A DNA stretch of 8,262 nt from an uncultured Flavobacteriales bacterium (GTDB taxonomy: Bacteria; Bacteroidota; Bacteroidia; Flavobacteriales_D; Sanyastnellaceae), in the NCBI GenBank assembly GCA_913057815.1, contig CAJXOV010000078.1, positions 1 to 8,262 on the forward strand. The letters are read 5' to 3'. Shown here piece by piece: positions 7,100 through 8,262 of the stretch. Both the position numbers and the translations under genes were made by a program. Positions within the stretch are counted from its first letter, which is position 1. Each line of letters opens with the position of its first letter. The notes below the pieces were generated by a model. The model was not told the DNA's origin, ran no database searches, and worked only from the letters and a program-made list of their open reading frames with translations.

Positions 7100-7117
7100 T
7101 TATTTATTTGGTAAAAT

Positions 7118-7684
7118 TTATTCCATATCTATAGCTGGTTCCCATTCCAGCGTTGCAAAAATGTCATCTAACACTTTATACAATTTTTTAAGTTCTTTCG
7201 GACTTTGGTATCTATCCAGTACATTATGAGAATTTCCTTCCATATTCACAGAGGTCTTAACTGAAGGAATATCCATAATAAATTCATTATCGTAAGCACT
7301 ATCCAATTCAAAATAGTTAATGTCTAAAACTTTTTGAATTATAGAGTCTTTCTGAGAAGCTGAAATAAGAGCTTCATGCTTTCCCATTTTATCTACAAAG
7401 TTGATTCCTTCATAGCTAACTTTTCCATCCTGAGAAATACTTGACTTAAAAACAGGACACATTCCAAAACAGTAAGATCTAGCATAAGTAAGAAGTGGTT
7501 CTGAGGTAACAGGAACTAATTGACTTACTGAATCTATAAGTTCTAAATTCTCTAGAGTAAGTGAAGTGTCTATTTTAACTCCTTCTACTATCTCTTCAGA
7601 TGTTTCACTAGCATTCTTTAGTCCACAAGCGTGAATAGTTAATGCAATTAGAAAAAGAGATATGTAAAAAACTAGTTTATTCAT
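7118..7684 (-). CDS. DUF6438-like lipoprotein
   Basis: A 188-residue predicted lipoprotein. The N-terminus MNKLVFYISLFLIALTIHAC is a signal sequence with a lipobox-like IHAC and lipidation expected at Cys20. A Ser/Glu-rich linker follows (about 22-60). Residues about 62-178 resemble the DUF6438 domain: LLTYARSYCFGMCPVFKSSI contains the CFGxCP motif (72-77), followed by DGKVSYEG (86-93) and a helical C-terminal part (SPKELKKLYKVLDDIF). The family has no established biochemical role; the paired cysteines Cys72 and Cys76 may be functional or form a disulfide. The ATG at 7682-7684 lies 4 bases after the yidC stop and the S46 gene follows 18 bases later, so all three genes are probably one transcript. 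Domain assignment is by motif recognition only. Confidence 0.8.
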   Translation of the reverse strand: MNKLVFYISLFLIALTIHACGLKNASETSEEIVEGVKIDTSLTLENLELIDSVSQLVPVTSEPLLTYARSYCFGMCPVFKSSISQDGKVSYEGINFVDKMGKHEALISASQKDSIIQKVLDINYFELDSAYDNEFIMDIPSVKTSVNMEGNSHNVLDRYQSPKELKKLYKVLDDIFATLEWEPAIDME

Positions 7685-7688
7685 TGAG

Positions 7689-8215
7689 TTATTTCTTCTT
7701 CTTCTGCTGTGCTATTTTCTTCTGCTGGTCTTTTTGCATGTCTTCTAACCTTTGAGCAAATGCAGATTTCTTTTTAGCAGGCTTCGTCTTATTGGTTTCT
7801 ATTTTAGCTCTAATCTTCTCTTCATTGACAAGGTACTTTTTAATGAAAAGCATTTGTCCGATTGAAAATAGATTGGCTAAGAAATAATATAAACTCAAAC
7901 CAGATGCGAACTTATTAAAGAAGAACAGCATCATGATCGGGAATATATTCATGATCACCTTCATATTAGGCATTCCCGGCTGTGTACTCTGAGGCATGTT
8001 TCCAGAACTCATTCTAGTGTAAAAGAACATAGAAATAGCCATCAGTACTGTAAATCCACTCACGTGGTTTCCGTAGAATGAAGATAAAAGTGGGATTTCT
8101 TGAGTCCAAGTGAAAATAGCATCATAAGATCCTAAATCATCAGCCCATAAAAAAGATTTTTGTCTTAAATCTATATTCGCAGGGAAGAAACGGAACATAG
8201 CATAAAGGATAGGCA
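7689..8215 (-). CDS. yidC: Membrane protein insertase YidC, C-terminal fragment (5' end missing)
   Basis: About 174 residues of the YidC/Oxa1/Alb3 insertase, which places proteins in the inner membrane with or without SecYEG. PILYAMFRFFPANIDLRQKSFLWADDLGSYDAI is the well-conserved segment after the third conserved-core helix. The last helices follow: residues about 41-68 (PLLSSFYGN to MFFYTRM) and about 85-128 (KVIMNIFPIMMLFFFNKFASG then LSLYYFLANLFSIGQMLFIKKY). The tail is strongly basic and ends in KKKK, which fits ribosome contact. Full Bacteroidota YidC proteins are around 600 residues, so roughly two thirds is missing, including the large periplasmic domain and the helix with the conserved Arg. 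The loss is caused by the contig end, not by mutation. The GTG at 8214-8216 that looks like a start uses adapter base 8216 and is not real. The stop is TAA at 7689-7691. Confidence 0.95.
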
Positions 8216-8262
8216 CTGTCTCTTATACACATCTCCGAGCCCACGAGACCTCTCTACATCTC
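8216..8262. other. Untrimmed Illumina Nextera adapter (not genomic)
   Basis: 8216-8234 is the 19-base Tn5 mosaic end CTGTCTCTTATACACATCT. 8235-8249 is CCGAGCCCACGAGAC, the rest of the Nextera read-2 transposase adapter. 8250-8257 is CTCTCTAC, the i7 index sequence I know as N707. 8258-8262 is ATCTC, the start of the P7-side sequence. The order is exactly that of read-through from an insert into the adapter. Genomic sequence ends at about 8215; the first adapter base could coincide with a genomic C. Confidence 0.98.

Noticed and set aside
1..8215. Defence system, CRISPR array, prophage, insertion sequence or RNA gene
   Set aside because: No repeat-spacer pattern, transposase, integrase, toxin-antitoxin pair, nuclease/helicase domain or tRNA-like fold was seen on either strand.
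8216..8234. Tn5-like transposon end suggesting a mobile element in yidC
   Set aside because: The mosaic end is followed by the Nextera adapter tail, index and P7-side bases, so it is library chemistry and not an insertion.

Overview
The window looks like one end of an assembled contig from an AT-rich member of the Bacteroidota, most likely Flavobacteriales. The evidence is a type IX secretion (T9SS) C-terminal sorting domain on a secreted enzyme, an S46 dipeptidyl-peptidase, a DUF6438-type lipoprotein, Bacteroidota-style -7 promoter elements (TAnnTTTG) and few Shine-Dalgarno sequences. This placement is inferred from protein families and was not computed.

Layout, left to right. Positions 1-119 (minus strand) hold the start of an exported protein cut by the window edge. 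Divergent from it, on the plus strand, is a secreted S51 (cyanophycinase-like) peptidase with a T9SS tail (247-1545). Four bases later comes a tandem pair of small two-helix membrane-protein genes of the same family (1550-1876 and 1933-2254). Each carries one reading-frame lesion: an internal TGA in the first and an N-terminal frameshift in the second. A SulP-family anion transporter with a STAS domain follows under its own promoter (2316-3983). All remaining genes are on the minus strand. An unrecognised 263-residue protein (4017-4808) converges on the transporter. Upstream of it lies a probable operon, transcribed right to left: yidC (C-terminal part only), a DUF6438-like lipoprotein gene, and a DPP7-type S46 peptidase gene that ends at a clear terminator (4823-4853).

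The last 47 bases (8216-8262) are not biological. They are untrimmed Illumina Nextera adapter: the Tn5 mosaic end, the read-2 tail, an 8-base i7 index matching N707 and the first five bases of the P7 side. The contig breaks inside yidC for that reason, and the apparent GTG start of the yidC fragment uses an adapter base.

Together the genes are ordinary envelope and nutrient functions: extracellular and periplasmic peptide breakdown, anion uptake and membrane-protein insertion. I see no defence system, CRISPR array, insertion sequence, prophage, tRNA or rRNA. No gene-free stretch exceeds 300 bases; the longest is the 127-base divergent gap at 120-246. The points most worth checking are the adapter, the paired lesions in the tandem paralogs, and the 263-residue protein, which has no ATG start.
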